Below are positions 43,281-54,800 of a DNA stretch of 64,000 nt, piece by piece (position 1 is the first letter of the stretch; each line of letters starts with the position of its first letter). Below the pieces are notes generated by a model, which saw nothing but the letters and a program-made list of their open reading frames with translations, was not told the origin of the DNA and did no database searches. The stretch covers positions 38,752,001 to 38,816,000 of the forward strand of contig CM060733.1 of the NCBI GenBank assembly GCA_030704615.1, given 5' to 3'. This DNA is from Takakia lepidozioides. Its lineage: Eukaryota; Streptophyta; Takakiopsida; Takakiales; Takakiaceae. A program made the position numbers and the translations under genes.

Positions 43281-44557
43281 GTGCAGGATTTTGTCTTCAT
43301 CTGCGATGGTGCATATACAAGGGGTCAAATATCATCCATGGTAAGGAATCCTAACCTATGTGCAGGTCTGTGGGTTTCCTCTTTGTAGATGGCATATATA
43401 TTCATGTTGTAGCCCAGTTACATTTTAATGAACTGGAGGTTTTGATTTGACCACTTGGAACACTTGGATTACAGTCAACCAATGCTAGGGCTTAGAAAGC
43501 TAGCATCTTGGATTCTTTCGCATTTAATAGTATGCTGTAGCCTTGGATTAGTCTTTTGCGTGGTCACTGAGATATTGTGCACATGGTTTCCCCTCGCAGG
43601 AAAAAGCAATTCTGAACAAAGTTCAGTTCAATTTAACAGTGCCGACCCCGTATGTTTTCATGGTGCGCTTCCTTAAGGCTGCAGCTGCGGACCAACAGGT
43701 ACAGATCTCAAGATAGGTCTTGAATTTTATCGCTTGGGATCACAATATACAAGTGTGCGCATGGGAGGATACCATTGAATGTCTCTTGTGGTCCTGTTCA
43801 ATTACACCTCAATCCTGGTGCCCATGCTCTAGGATTTTTAGACTCAAAGGAGAAGTGGCTTTCCAAGTTCTACCTGGGAGCTGTGATCTCTCATATGAGC
43901 TAATTTAACTGGAAATCCTCTACTTACTGCAAACTGCTTCAGGCAACATTGTGCCAAAGTTGTCTATGTTTGAGATGGTCGGGTTTTATGCTGCAGATGG
44001 AGATGGTGGCATGGTATATGATTGAACTGTGCCTTCAAGAATATGCCATGCTACAGTTCCCACCTTCCCTGCTTTCTTCTGCCTCCATATACTCGGCATT
44101 CTATGCTCTGCAGCGTTCCCCTCAGTGGACTACGTCCCTACAACACCATTCTGGCTACAGTGAGTCGGAACTGAAGTAAGGCTCCTAGATCAGACACTTT
44201 TCTTCCTTTTTCTTTCTCAGTCTAAAACTGTGATCATTATTTTATTAACAGGTTGATGCTGAGGGTGCCACAATTTTGATACCTTCACTTTCACATTACC
44301 ATCATCGGAGAGCCATGGCCCCTATGGATTCAAGTCCCACCTAAGACTAATAAGTAGTTTCTCTTGTGCTGTGGGATGACAGAGAGTGTGCGTGTATGAT
44401 TTTGGGCTTCCATGCCAAAGCATCAGAAAATAGCCTGAAGGTGGTGCACAAGAAGTACTCCAGCTCGAAGTTCCTTTCAGTTGCGAAGCTCAGCCCTGCC
44501 ACATTTCCACCACCTTTTGCTCTTGAAGACTTTTTCAGCCAGACGGCCGAAGTGTGA
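43281..44557 (+). pseudogene. Cyclin B 3' half (gene fragment)
   Basis: Four exon-like pieces match the C-terminal half of mitotic B-type cyclins: 43281-43340 (VQDFVFICDGAYTRGQISSM, donor GTAAGG); 43600-43698 (EKAILNKVQFNLTVPTPYVF, donor GTACAG); 43997-44176 (MEMVAWYMIELCLQEYAMLQ to YSESELK, donor GTAAGG); and about 44378-44557 (CACMILGFHAKASENSLKVV to a TGA). The first joins are in phase. The N-terminal cyclin box (LVDWL region) is not visible between the gap and 43281, so the gene is either truncated or its front lies in or beyond the gap. Substitutions at usually conserved sites (LCLQEY, ICDGAY) suggest relaxed constraint. Confidence 0.65.
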
Positions 44558-44559
44558 CT

Positions 44560-45840
44560 TCCCCTAGCAGGCTGACTAGAGTACTGCCCGGGCTCTAATT
44601 TTTGTTCAGCCTTCCTCTTTGTCTCTCACAAAGGACCAGCTCTGAGTTCCTCTCGGTTGTGAAGCTCAGCTGTACCACCTATTTTTCGCTCTCAAAACAA
44701 TGAGTCAGCTATTGCTGATCTCTCTTGCGCTTCGCCCTTTTGTTCCCGCTCGAACTGGGCGCGGGGTCAATGGCCACAAGGCTACGGCAAACAACGTCTT
44801 ATGAGTACAATCTCTTGCGCTTCGCCCTTCACACAACCCAGAGTGACCGGCAGATGCCTTGGTAGACGCAGGGGTAAGAAACTAAAATCAGTAACACTGC
44901 AACTGGGGCAGTCGAGTTTGCATGCGGACAAGTGTGTGAGCATCTTAATGGCAGTGTGGTAAACTAAGTTTATGCCTGCGGCGGGGAGACGATAAACCCT
45001 GTCCCACAAAAAGACTATGGGAGGGTTAGTTTCCTGCAGGGGGATGATGGCCATAAGGATGGCAAGCCAACGTCTAAGGCACGGCATAAGTACTCTTCTT
45101 CCATTGTCCTCTCTACTATTGAGATCTGTGGACATTCTATCATCTCTCTGAGGTACCCAATCTCTCCTAAAGGTCTTTCATTACAAGGATCAGAAATGCT
45201 GAGCAGCATATCTGCATGAGGCGTTGACTGTTAGACAAGCCCAAGCTTTCCAAGACAGACGTTATAAATTATCACTTCATGTCATTCATTTCTCTCACAG
45301 AGTTTACTCTGTCTTGGATATGGTGTTTTTCCACCAACCAAATGCGCAAGTGCTACTTCCTTCGTATATCCTGCTATCATAAACAGAAGTTCATTCAGGC
45401 ATTTTGCTCGAACACTATGCTTGCATCCACAAGACTCCTGCGCTTGGCATATACGTTGACGAGGGGGGATGAGGGTGTCATGTTGAAAAGTGTTTGGGTC
45501 AAATCCATTTTGTCAATGTGGCTGTGCCCTTGTTGTAATTTGCTAGACAATTTCACCTTTATGCATCCTTCCAAAGGGTCAAAAACAGTGCTATCTGCAG
45601 AAATGCCTCCTTGATTCAGAATGTGCCTCCTGCCTTACATAGTGTCCTCACATCCCCAAAAGTGCTAGAAGAATCATTGTGAATATCGAGTATGGCTTCA
45701 ACGTAGTATTGCCTACTATTTCTAGCAAAATCTGTCTGGGAGCTTACAAAAGGTTGACCATGTCTTTAGTGCTGCTATTCCAAACATAACTTGATTCACC
45801 TGGGCTGCTAATAAAAAGCGCACTACAAACAACACAATCA
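44560..45840. other. Intergenic, with small duplicated words and a PPR N-terminal relic
   Basis: AGCTC-GAGTTCCTCTCGGTTGTGAAGC near 44640 repeats part of the cyclin last exon. CTCTTGCGCTTCGCCCTT occurs twice (about 44730 and 44812). On the minus strand, about 45660-45570 resembles the region just before the first PPR of the neighbouring gene (GDVRTLCKAGG, then GGISADS-like), broken by stops. A block near 44880-44960 resembles 63547-63640. No intact gene is seen. Confidence 0.5.
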
Positions 45841-45943
45841 TTACTGTTTATTTGTAAACTTGAGCACAAATGATGAGCTTTGTACCCTCAACTTCCAGAC
45901 AATGCAGTTTCCCTCTAGCATGTCTTCATCGATGTTACTCGTC

Positions 45944-48862
45944 TCACCAGTAACCCCCACAAGAACATACCCCATCTCGGAAGTGGTGAAAGCGGTTGGC
46001 ATCCCGCACAACAATTGCTCGCCTGACAATCTTTGAGATAAACTTGGCGGCTGTGTGGCAGTCACCACATACACGAAGGTTCTTGATTATGAACAGAGGT
46101 GTCCCAGGGGACGTGCTGATCAGCCCATAAGCAATGGCCAGCTTCTCACTGTGGTGGCAAAGAGAAGATTCCTTTTGCTGCTCTTCCACATCATGCAATA
46201 CAAAACGCGTGTCAGGCACATAACCTGCCTCCTTCATCTGCTCAGATAGTTTCTTCAGTTCACTATAAATTTCCTCAATTTGTGGATGCAACTTCTCGTC
46301 TGCAACGAATGCATGCACCTTGTTGTGAACCTCAATGCAGCTGCGACCTGGCTCTTTCCTGACACCTCCCTCCTTCATCATTTTTCTCACCTTTGCCGTA
46401 TCCTCCCACCTACCAGCTGCAGCATAGATGTTTGACAGTAGCACATAAGTTGCAGCGTCCTGTCGATCCCATTTGAAAATGTATTTTGCGGCACGTTCTG
46501 CCACCTCTACATTGCCATGGATTCTGCAGGCACCAAGCAAGGCCTTCCACACTAGAACGTCTGGTTCGGTTGGCATTTTGTTGATGAAGTCCTCTGCCTC
46601 ATCCAAGTGCCCTGATCGGCCAAGCAGGTCCACCATGCAGCCAAAATGCTCCCCTGTAGGACTGAGGTCATGATCTCGACTCAAGGAATCCCAATAGTGT
46701 CTGCCTTCATCCACGAGCCCCGCATGGCTACATGCAGAGAGAATACATATAAATGTGATACCATCCGGCTTCAACCCTTCCTGTTGCATTCGTGCAAACA
46801 AATCCAGGGCTTGCCTGCCAGACCCATGCTGGGCATATCCTCCAATAATCGCGTTCCATGAGACCACACTTCGTTGAGCCATGTTGTCAAACACTTGCTG
46901 CGCATCCTTTATGTTCCCACATTTGGCATACATGTCGACCAGGGTATTCTCCAGAATGATATCTGCCACAACTCCAGCTTTTATGAGGTCAGCATGGACC
47001 TCTTTACCCTTCTCCAGAGCTGCCAGGCTGGTACATGCATTGAGAACACCAAGGAATGTAACCTGGTCAGGTGTCACCCCTTCTTGTATCATCTGCTCAT
47101 AGATCTCCAAAGCCTCCGTACCACACCCATGCTGAGCATAGCCTGTGATCATTGCATTCCATGAAACCACATCTTGTTGGGCCATACTGTCAAACACTTG
47201 ACGCGCATCATCTATGCTCCCACATTTGGCATACATGTCAACCAGGGCAGTATGCAGAATGGTATTTGGCACAATGTCGGCTTGCAGAATGTCAGCATGG
47301 ACCTCTTTGCCATTGTTGAGGTCTGCCAGGCTGGCACAAGCATTGACAACGCAAACAAATGTGACCTGGTCGGGTGTCAACCCCTCCTCCGTCATTTGCT
47401 CATAGGCCTCTAAAGCCTCCCTACCACACCCATGCTTGGCGTATCCTGCAATCATCACATTCCACGAGACCACATCTAATTGCGCCATGTTATCAAACAC
47501 TTGCCGGGCATCACTAACGCTCCCACATTTTGCATACATGTCGACTAGGGTATTCTCCAGATTGATATCTGGCACAATTCCAGCTTGAATGATGTCGACA
47601 TGCACCTCTTTGCCCTTCTCCAGGGCTGCCGTAGTGGCACAAGCATTGAGAACAGAGAGGAATGTGACCCGGTCGGGTGTCACACCATCCTGTACCATTA
47701 CTTCGTAGGTCTCCAAAGCCTCCCTACCACACCCATGTTGAGAATATCCTGCGATCATTGCGTTCCATGAGACCACATTTCGTTGAGCCATATTGTCAAA
47801 CACTTGACGTGCATCCTTTATGCTCCCACATTTAGCATACATGTCAACCAAGGCAGTGTCCAGGATGATATTTGGCACAATTCCGGAGTTTACAAGGTGA
47901 GCATGGACCTCTTTACCCTTTTTCAGGGCTGCCAGGCTGGCACAAGCATTGAGAACACAGACAAACGTGACCTGGTTGGGAATCAACTCTTCCTGTATCA
48001 TTTGCTCGTAAGTCTCCAAAGCCTCCCTACCACACCCATGCTGAGCATATCCTGCAGTCAGTGCATTCCATGAGACCACATCTCGTTGAGACATACTGTC
48101 AAATACTCGACGCGCATCCTTTAGGCTCCCGCATTTGGCATACATGTCAACCAAGGCAGTGCCCAGAATAGTATCTGGCACAATTCCAGTTTTCATGATG
48201 TTGGTATGGACCTCCTTGCCCTTCCCAAGGGCTGCCAGACTGGCACAAGCCTTGAGAACACAAACGAACGTAACCTGATTTGGTGTGACCCCTTCCCGCA
48301 TCATTTGCTCATATGTCTCCAAAGCCTCCCTACCATACCCATGCTTGGCATATCCTGTCATCATTATGTTCCATGTATACATATTTCGTTCACTCATTTT
48401 GTCAAACACTAGGCGTGCATCGTCAATACTCCCACACTTGGCATGCATGTTAACAAGGGTGTTGAGTAGAAAGATGTTTGGCTTGAATCCACTTTGTATA
48501 ATGTGGGCATGCACCTGTTTTCCCTCAGCTAGGCCTTTCATCTTGATGCACTCCTGCAAGAGATAGCCGTAAGTGTTGGAGTCTGCTGAAATGCCCCCTT
48601 CATTCAACATGTGCAATGCATCTTTTAGTTGCCCTGCATTACATAGTTTCCTCAGTTGCCCACAAGTGCCAGAAGAATTCTTGTGGACTACCTCTCTTGG
48701 TCCTCTTTCAAAAGCAGTCCTCACAGTGGTAGTGCCTGTTTCCAACCACCGCGCTGCCCCTGCTTCCAGTTGACCATCTACCCATGGAGGCTTCTTGTAG
48801 CTATCAATCCGAACAGCCTTGTTGGTACTCTTGTGCATGTAATCTGGTCTTCTAGGACAGAC
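45944..48862 (-). CDS. PPR-E-DYW protein, probable organellar RNA C-to-U editing factor
   Basis: One large exon of about 970 codons ends HHFRDGVCSCGGYW. After a short leader (PDYMHKSTNKAVRIDSYKKP) come PLS-type PPR repeats; the ~101-aa triplet is repeated six times, marked by (V/M)(D/N)M(Y/H)AKCG(S/N). E/E+ domains, a PG box (GRSCIEV) and a DYW deaminase domain with HSE (CHHSEKLA) and CGDCH follow. The terminal triplet is GYW rather than DYW. Members of this family bind organellar transcripts and edit specific cytidines. The exon appears to start at acceptor TGCAG before VCPRRPDY at 48862; the upstream exon is likely at 49878-49476 but has lost its frame. The leader resembles half of an OSB PDF motif. 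The product may use ATG at 48838, without a clear transit peptide. Confidence 0.9.
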   Translation of the reverse strand, partial: VCPRRPDYMHKSTNKAVRIDSYKKPPWVDGQLEAGAARWLETGTTTVRTAFERGPREVVHKNSSGTCGQLRKLCNAGQLKDALHMLNEGGISADSNTYGYLLQECIKMKGLAEGKQVHAHIIQSGFKPNIFLLNTLVNMHAKCGSIDDARLVFDKMSERNMYTWNIMMTGYAKHGYGREALETYEQMMREGVTPNQVTFVCVLKACASLAALGKGKEVHTNIMKTGIVPDTILGTALVDMYAKCGSLKDARRVFDSMSQRDVVSWNALTAGYAQHGCGREALETYEQMIQEELIPNQVTFVCVLNACASLAALKKGKEVHAHLVNSGIVPNIILDTALVDMYAKCGSIKDARQVFDNMAQRNVVSWNAMIAGYSQHGCGREALETYEVMVQDGVTPDRVTFLSVLNACATTAALEKGKEVHVDIIQAGIVPDINLENTLVDMYAKCGSVSDARQVFDNMAQLDVVSWNVMIAGYAKHGCGREALEAYEQMTEEGLTPDQVTFVCVVNACASLADLNNGKEVHADILQADIVPNTILHTALVDMYAKCGSIDDARQVFDSMAQQDVVSWNAMITGYAQHGCGTEALEIYEQMIQEGVTPDQVTFLGVLNACTSLAALEKGKEVHADLIKAGVVADIILENTLVDMYAKCGNIKDAQQVFDNMAQRSVVSWNAIIGGYAQHGSGRQALDLFARMQQEGLKPDGITFICILSACSHAGLVDEGRHYWDSLSRDHDLSPTGEHFGCMVDLLGRSGHLDEAEDFINKMPTEPDVLVWKALLGACRIHGNVEVAERAAKYIFKWDRQDAATYVLLSNIYAAAGRWEDTAKVRKMMKEGGVRKEPGRSCIEVHNKVHAFVADEKLHPQIEEIYSELKKLSEQMKEAGYVPDTRFVLHDVEEQQKESSLCHHSEKLAIAYGLISTSPGTPLFIIKNLRVCGDCHTAAKFISKIVRRAIVVRDANRFHHFRDGVCSCGGYW

Positions 48863-49475
48863 CTGCACTGACACTCCATTCCTGCCTCTTTCAGTTTCTC
48901 CTTGCCTCCACAACAAAAATGCATAGACTCCTCATTTCAAGTAGCTGACTATGGCAACCCATTTAGCAAGCACCCCACCCCTACTGACCAAACACTAGAT
49001 CCTATGCTGAAATTTGGTGGCAAGACTGAAGAAAAGTGTGTAAGAGGGGAAGACAGAATTTCCCTGCAGGACTAATCCCTTCTGGATACTCCTCTTTTCA
49101 GAATCGGTGGTGGGGGGTCAAGCCACCAGGACATAGGAAATTGTGAACGAGGGGGAGACAGAGAATGTCCTTGCAGGACTAATCTCTTCTGTATGTGGGG
49201 TTTCAACCCACCAGGACATAGAAAAGTAGGCAAAGATCGTCACACTGCTCACACCCAACTGAACAATCTGACAACAAAGGATTCAGTGTTAATTTCAATC
49301 CAGCATTCATCCACAGGGATTAAGTCCACAGGAGGAGAGAGAGAAAATAAAGGAAGACCAAGGTGTGTGTGTGAGAGAGGGAGCAGAGAGACAGACAGCA
49401 GAGAGACAGACTCGCTCGCTAGTAATTTGTAACAAAGTTTTTCAAAACTTCCAGTTGTCTGGCTGTAAAATAACA

Positions 49476-49878
49476 ACCATTCACCTTATTACCTCGAGAA
49501 TCCCATCGATGACTGGGGTCTGTAAAATATTTGTTCCGAAGCTTCTGTAACTTGGCATTTTGGATATTTCCTCTTCTGGCCTCCTTGCTCTTCTCCTCCT
49601 CCGTAAGCTGAGTCCTCCTCTACTGGTGTCCACGGCCCCGCAATTGACCTGAAACTGTTTATACCAGATCCCAATGGAATGCGGTTCGGAGACTGCAAAG
49701 GGGTCCCAAACACAGTGTACACTCCACACCTTCCTGAAGCTCTCAGCACAGGGTCAGGCTCGCAAGGGTAGGCTGGGAGAGGATTGTGAGAGCAGGCCGA
49801 GAGTCCTCCAGAACTTGTGCAGGAGGCCACCGGTGGTATGCTTACTGTATGCGCTGCCATGGCTGCTCCTTCAAGCAA
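49476..49878 (-). pseudogene. OSB-like 5' exon upstream of the minus-strand PPR gene, frameshifted
   Basis: This is homologous to 51803-52160 on the other strand: both contain RxSxxCGxYT, SPNR and GG-EQGGQKR-YP-C blocks. After the last block the frame changes, apparently by an 8-bp deletion relative to the plus-strand copy, and the next frame reads KLRNKYFTDPSHRWDSRGNK before donor GTGAATG at 49475. That is the first half of an OSB PDF motif. As written it cannot be joined in frame from its own N terminus. Confidence 0.5.
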
Positions 49879-50814
49879 AACAAAATCATAGCGATGGAAC
49901 CAAATTGCTCACACTGCACACCTCTCTCCTCATTCTCACTCTCAACTACGCCTATATCTCGTCTCTCCTGTGCACCTGCGAGCTTCTATGCACCCACATA
50001 CAATAGTCACTAGTTGCACTGCTTTGGATAACCAATTCACACCAAATGCGCTTCCATTCTTCGACGCTCATGAGACTTGGAGGCATGGATTCCCCACCGC
50101 ATTTTACTGTTTTTCTACGAATAACACCAAATTGCTTGCACTAACTTCTTGACTACTTGTTGTCATTATTTACAAACTGACATGAGGCAACTGCACAAAA
50201 GTTCCCAAAAGAAGGAGGCTTTAGGAAAGTAAGTTAATAGAAAAGTCAGTATAGTAAGCTAATGAAACCGAAATGGGTGTGGCATTGGGAATAGCTGAAA
50301 GTTGAGATGAAAGCATGCCAGCCACACTAGCCCCATGCAAAATGGACATTGCTTGTGCCCTCTGCTTTACATAAACCCATTGTCCTCTAAAAAGGAGGTT
50401 GGGTAGCACATTAGCATGGTGGGAGCAGCTAGAGGAATATTCAGAGATTCTTTAAAGATTCTCAAAACATGCTTCAGTTAAACAAAATCACGAGATTGTG
50501 AAACTATTAGAGAAAGAGAAATATTAACAAAAAAAACTACTAAAAAATCTGCTTATGTGATAATACACAGCCACAATTGATTCTGAGAATATGCTCTCTT
50601 GTGAAACTGGCTGTAGGATTTTTGTTTTTTTTTTCCGGTTTACATTTTGGTTTTATGTGGCCAATGAAACTCTCCAAACTCAAAATACATAACATCAGGG
50701 AGAGTTTTGTCAGCCAAGACAGGCCAGCTTGGAGCAGACCAAAATATTGTTTAGAATATTGTGAGAATATTCTATATTGAAAGGAAATCCGCTCATGCCA
50801 CCAAAATTGCCAAA

Positions 50815-51000
50815 AACCACCAGTTGGTTAGCTCAGTTAGATATAGCCACCCAGGTGATTCTGTGTTCAAATCCTGCGGCATGGTCCGGTTCCCCCTTCC
50901 CTTGGGTGGTGTCACCTGAGCCTTGTGCTCGAGCTTACTATGAAAGAGGTTATTTTCTTCTCTCACTATAATTAAGGGGCCTGATTTGTGAGCGGTCACT
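50815..51000 (+). repeat. tRNA-derived SINE-like element
   Basis: An A-box-like segment (TTGGTTAGCTCAGTTAGATA) and a B-box-like segment (GTGTTCAAATCCTG) have tRNA-like spacing. A C/T-rich body (GGTTCCCCCTTCCCTTGGG) follows, as in plant SINEs. The acceptor stem does not pair, so it is not a tRNA gene. Confidence 0.5.
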
Positions 51001-51802
51001 CCCGGGAATTTCCATTTGAAAAAACAAAATACAAAACAAAAGCCAAATTTGTGCTCACGTGAACACAATAAGTTTCTCTAGCGAAACTATCTTTTTTTCG
51101 GTGTTTTTATTTTTCCCGCCATGAAACCCTCCTAAACTTGACATATCTAATGAGTCCTATCATATCCTATCATATCAATAGCTTTCAGCAGTCCTGGGCC
51201 AAAAATGGCACTCTCGGAACCTGTCTTCCCAACATGCGGTACTGCTGGAAAGTCGCCATTCCCAATTCTTGGGATATCTCCTGGTGATGGGGACGATGCG
51301 GACTTCAACTGGAGGCATAAGAAGCCTCGTGTTGCTAAGTTTAGGACCCAGCTTCGTTTTTAGCATGTAGCTCGTGTCTCTCTTTTCAGTCTTCTCCCTG
51401 CTCCTTGCCTTGGATATCACAATTGACCCACTGGAGCTTTTCTACTTGTTATCATCTTCCCTGCTGCTTACCAGCATTTCCACTGTGTTCTCCTCATGCA
51501 CTTGCTCCCTGGTGGTTATTTTTTCCACCTTGAACCTTTATTCCATTTAATTTGATTAAAAGGGCCTCTGTGAAGTGAAGCGACAGCGTCTCGCACAACA
51601 CCACCAGACGCAGTAGGCCTACCAAGACAAAGCTCACGCATTTTTGTCCTCCTCTCCAACAGCTGACGCTAAAACTCGTTATTAAAACTGACTAACTAAT
51701 TGTCAGTAGCACTAACTAATAATCTCGTTCAATTTCACCACCATGGCTCCTGTATGAGTGGAGTCGGGTTTCGGCGTGAGTAAACTTTTGAGTAGAGCAG
51801 CC

Positions 51803-54800
51803 ATGGCTCCACCCACACTACTCCCGCATTCTTCATCAGGCGTCTCGGGGTGCCCTTCCAAGCCTTCCCCAGTCTGCCCTGCTTGCAAACCTGACTCTGT
51901 GCTGAGAGGTTCAAGAAATTGTGGGCGATATACTCTGTGCAGCCATTCTCCGAACCGCACCCCATCTAGATTTGCTTCAAACAGTTGCATGTCACTTATT
52001 GCGCACTGGAAAGCGGTAGAGGAGGAAGCAGTGCATGGAGGTGGGGACGAGCAAGGAGGCCAGAAACGACAATATCCAGAATGCCACAATACAGAGGTGG
52101 AGAAGCTCTGGAATGAATATTTTGCAGACCCGAGTCAATGGTACGACAATCGAGGTAATAAGGTGAATGCCTGCTATTTTACAGCAGAATCAAAGAACAA
52201 GTGCTTTGAAAAACTTTCTCTCGAATGAATGGTAATAATGGCCTCAACCACATTCAAATTTGTCACATTGGTTGGAGCACTGCTGGATCAACCTCAAGTT
52301 TTCTGGGATGAGGGAAATGCTAGCGTAGTGATCAAAACTCAATTCCGTTGAAGGTGGCCTTGGTATGGAACTTCCAGGCTGTCTCGTATTTCATCATCAC
52401 GAAAGTTTTTTGTGAAGCCATTTACTTCCCTTCTTGATCCCACCTTCCAGTTCCACAGAATAAGATTGCATGAAAACTTAACATGTACAGAAACTTGGAA
52501 GATAGCTCAAAAACCCTGGTCGGTCTCAAAGGAAGATAATCATACTGGGACTAGGCCTTTTAGGTGGCATGTGGCAAATCTGTATTGCTCACCTGGGGCA
52601 AAGCTTGTTTGTGAAGGAAAATGGCATGGCAACCACAGCCAGAACAGTTATCTAAGGTGGAGGGCTAATGTAGCCGTGCTCATGTGAACACCATGCTTTC
52701 TACAATAGTATTATCAGATTGTTTAGTTGACTGTGCATGGGTATATGAATATTTTAAGCTATTTTTCAATGCCACAGTCGTTAAAACCCCACAACAGATT
52801 TAGGATCCAGTGGGGATTAGTGCTGGAAGAATACACCGGAGCCATTGCTGGGGAGGACCTTCTCTCTCTCTCCCTCTCACACACTTTTGTTTGTCTTGGC
52901 ACCAATTCAGCATGGGAACTGTATTTGGTAAGTTAAGGAGGGGTGTCCCCTGCATAGGTTTTATTAGTGTTAGCTACTTGCACTGAGGGGAATCTAGGCA
53001 TTTTCATTATAGACGGAATAACTAAAGAAGGCAGGGATGGGGTGTGGGTGCAGATCCATCCTGGAGGACCAGATTTCAAGCACAACAGCACCAACGAGGC
53101 ACCGTGGATGGATGGCTACAAGAAACCTGCATGGGTAGAGGGTGAATTGGAAATGTTGGATGCAGCTGAAGGTAAGTATTGTGAAAGTTTCAGGATTTGG
53201 TGACAGTGCCTTCCTTCTTCTTTGCTATCTTAGGCTTGCTTCCTTGTCCATCACATCGACCAAAGTGACAACTGTGGGTTCACCTCTTTTTTGGGCCTTG
53301 TTTTCTTCACCAGTTCCGAAGGGGTTTGCTTAAACCACACGAACATCTCTTTTTCACAGTGGGCTTTGTAAGTTAAGTCTGGGTGGATCTCTTGTGGTCT
53401 GAGTGTTTTGACATGTTACAACTTCTGGAGTTGCAGGCAAATTTCTGAATAGCAAAATTAGGGATGAGGGGAATCCTTGGAAGGAAAATTTGTCAGACCC
53501 CAGTCAATGGTGGGACAATCAAGGCAAAAAGGTGAATGCCTCTGTTCTATTACAGCGGAAGCAAACAACAGGCATTGAAAAATTTGTCTCAAATTGTCAT
53601 CTCCCTCTCCCTCACCCGCATTTTTCTAGTCTTACCAGCAATTCAGCATGGGAGCTACTTTTTGGTAGGTGGTGATGGTGTTAGCTGTGGGGATAATGGG
53701 TAATCGTCGTTAGCCACTTGCAACGAGGGGCAGATTCTAGGCATTTGACAGCTGAAGGAGCCTGGATGCAGATCCGTTTTGAAGGACCAGATTTCAAGCA
53801 CAAGAGAACCACCGAGTCACTGTGTATTGGTAGTTACAAGAAACCTCCAGGGGTAGATCCTCAACTGGAGGAAGGGGTCACACAGTTGTTTGAATCAGGA
53901 ACTTCCACTGTGATGAATCCATTTGACAGAGGACCAAGAGAGGGAGTCCACAAGCAATGTTCTGGCACATGCAGGAATGTGAGGAAACTACGTAAGGTAG
54001 GACAACTGAAAGATGCATTGCACATCTTGATTGAAGGGGGCATGTCAGCAGACGCCAATACTTATGTTTGTCTCTTGCGGGAGTGCATCAATATGAAAGG
54101 TCTAGCAGAGGGAAAGCAGGTGCACACCCACATTATCCAAAGTGGATTCAAGCCAAACATTTTTCTACTCAATACCCTTGTCAACATGTATGCCAAGTGC
54201 GGGAGCATTGAAGACGCACGTAAAGTGTTTGATGTAATGGGTGAACGAAACATATATACGTGGAACATAATGGTGGCAGGATATGCCAAGCATGGGTGTG
54301 GTAAGGAGTCTTTGGAGATCTATGAGCAAATGATACGGGAAGGAGTGACACCCAATGAAGTCACATTCGTTTGCCTCCTCAAGGCTTGTGCCAGCCTGGG
54401 AGCCCTAGAGAAAGGTAAAGATGTCCATGCTGACATCATGAAAGCCAGAATCGTGCCAGATTTCATTCTGGGCACTGCCCTGGTCGACATGTATGCAAAA
54501 TGTGGGAGCATAACAGATGCACGCCAAGTATTTGATAATATGACCCAACTAGATGTGGTCTCTTGGAATGCAATGGCCACCGGATATGCCCAGCATGGGT
54601 GTGGTGTGGAAGCTTTGGAGATCTATGAGAAAATGATTCTGGAAGGGGTGACACCTAACCATGTGACATTCATATGCATTGTCAATGCATGTGCCAGCCT
54701 TGCAGACATGGACAAAGGCAAAGAGGTCCATGCTGACCTTGTGAAATCTGGAATTGTGCCGGATATCATTCTTGGGACTGCTCTGGTTGACATGTATGCC

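Larger units (their letters stand above)
48917..51757. other. Spacer between the two head-to-head PPR genes
   Basis: Apart from the OSB-like exon (49476-49878) and the SINE-like piece (50815-51000), no gene is recognised. There is a GAGA-rich patch at about 49338-49410 and T- or A-rich runs around 50520-50640 and 51085. Shared regulation of the diverging genes from this spacer is possible but nothing specific is seen. Confidence 0.5.

Noticed and set aside
46473-48773. Many short plus-strand frames across the minus-strand PPR gene, and the mirror set at 53861-56672
   Set aside because: They repeat with the 303-bp PPR module and are antisense shadows of the PPR coding frame.
50815-50905. Functional tRNA gene
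   Set aside because: A- and B-box-like segments are present, but the acceptor and anticodon stems do not pair; a SINE-like relic is the better reading.
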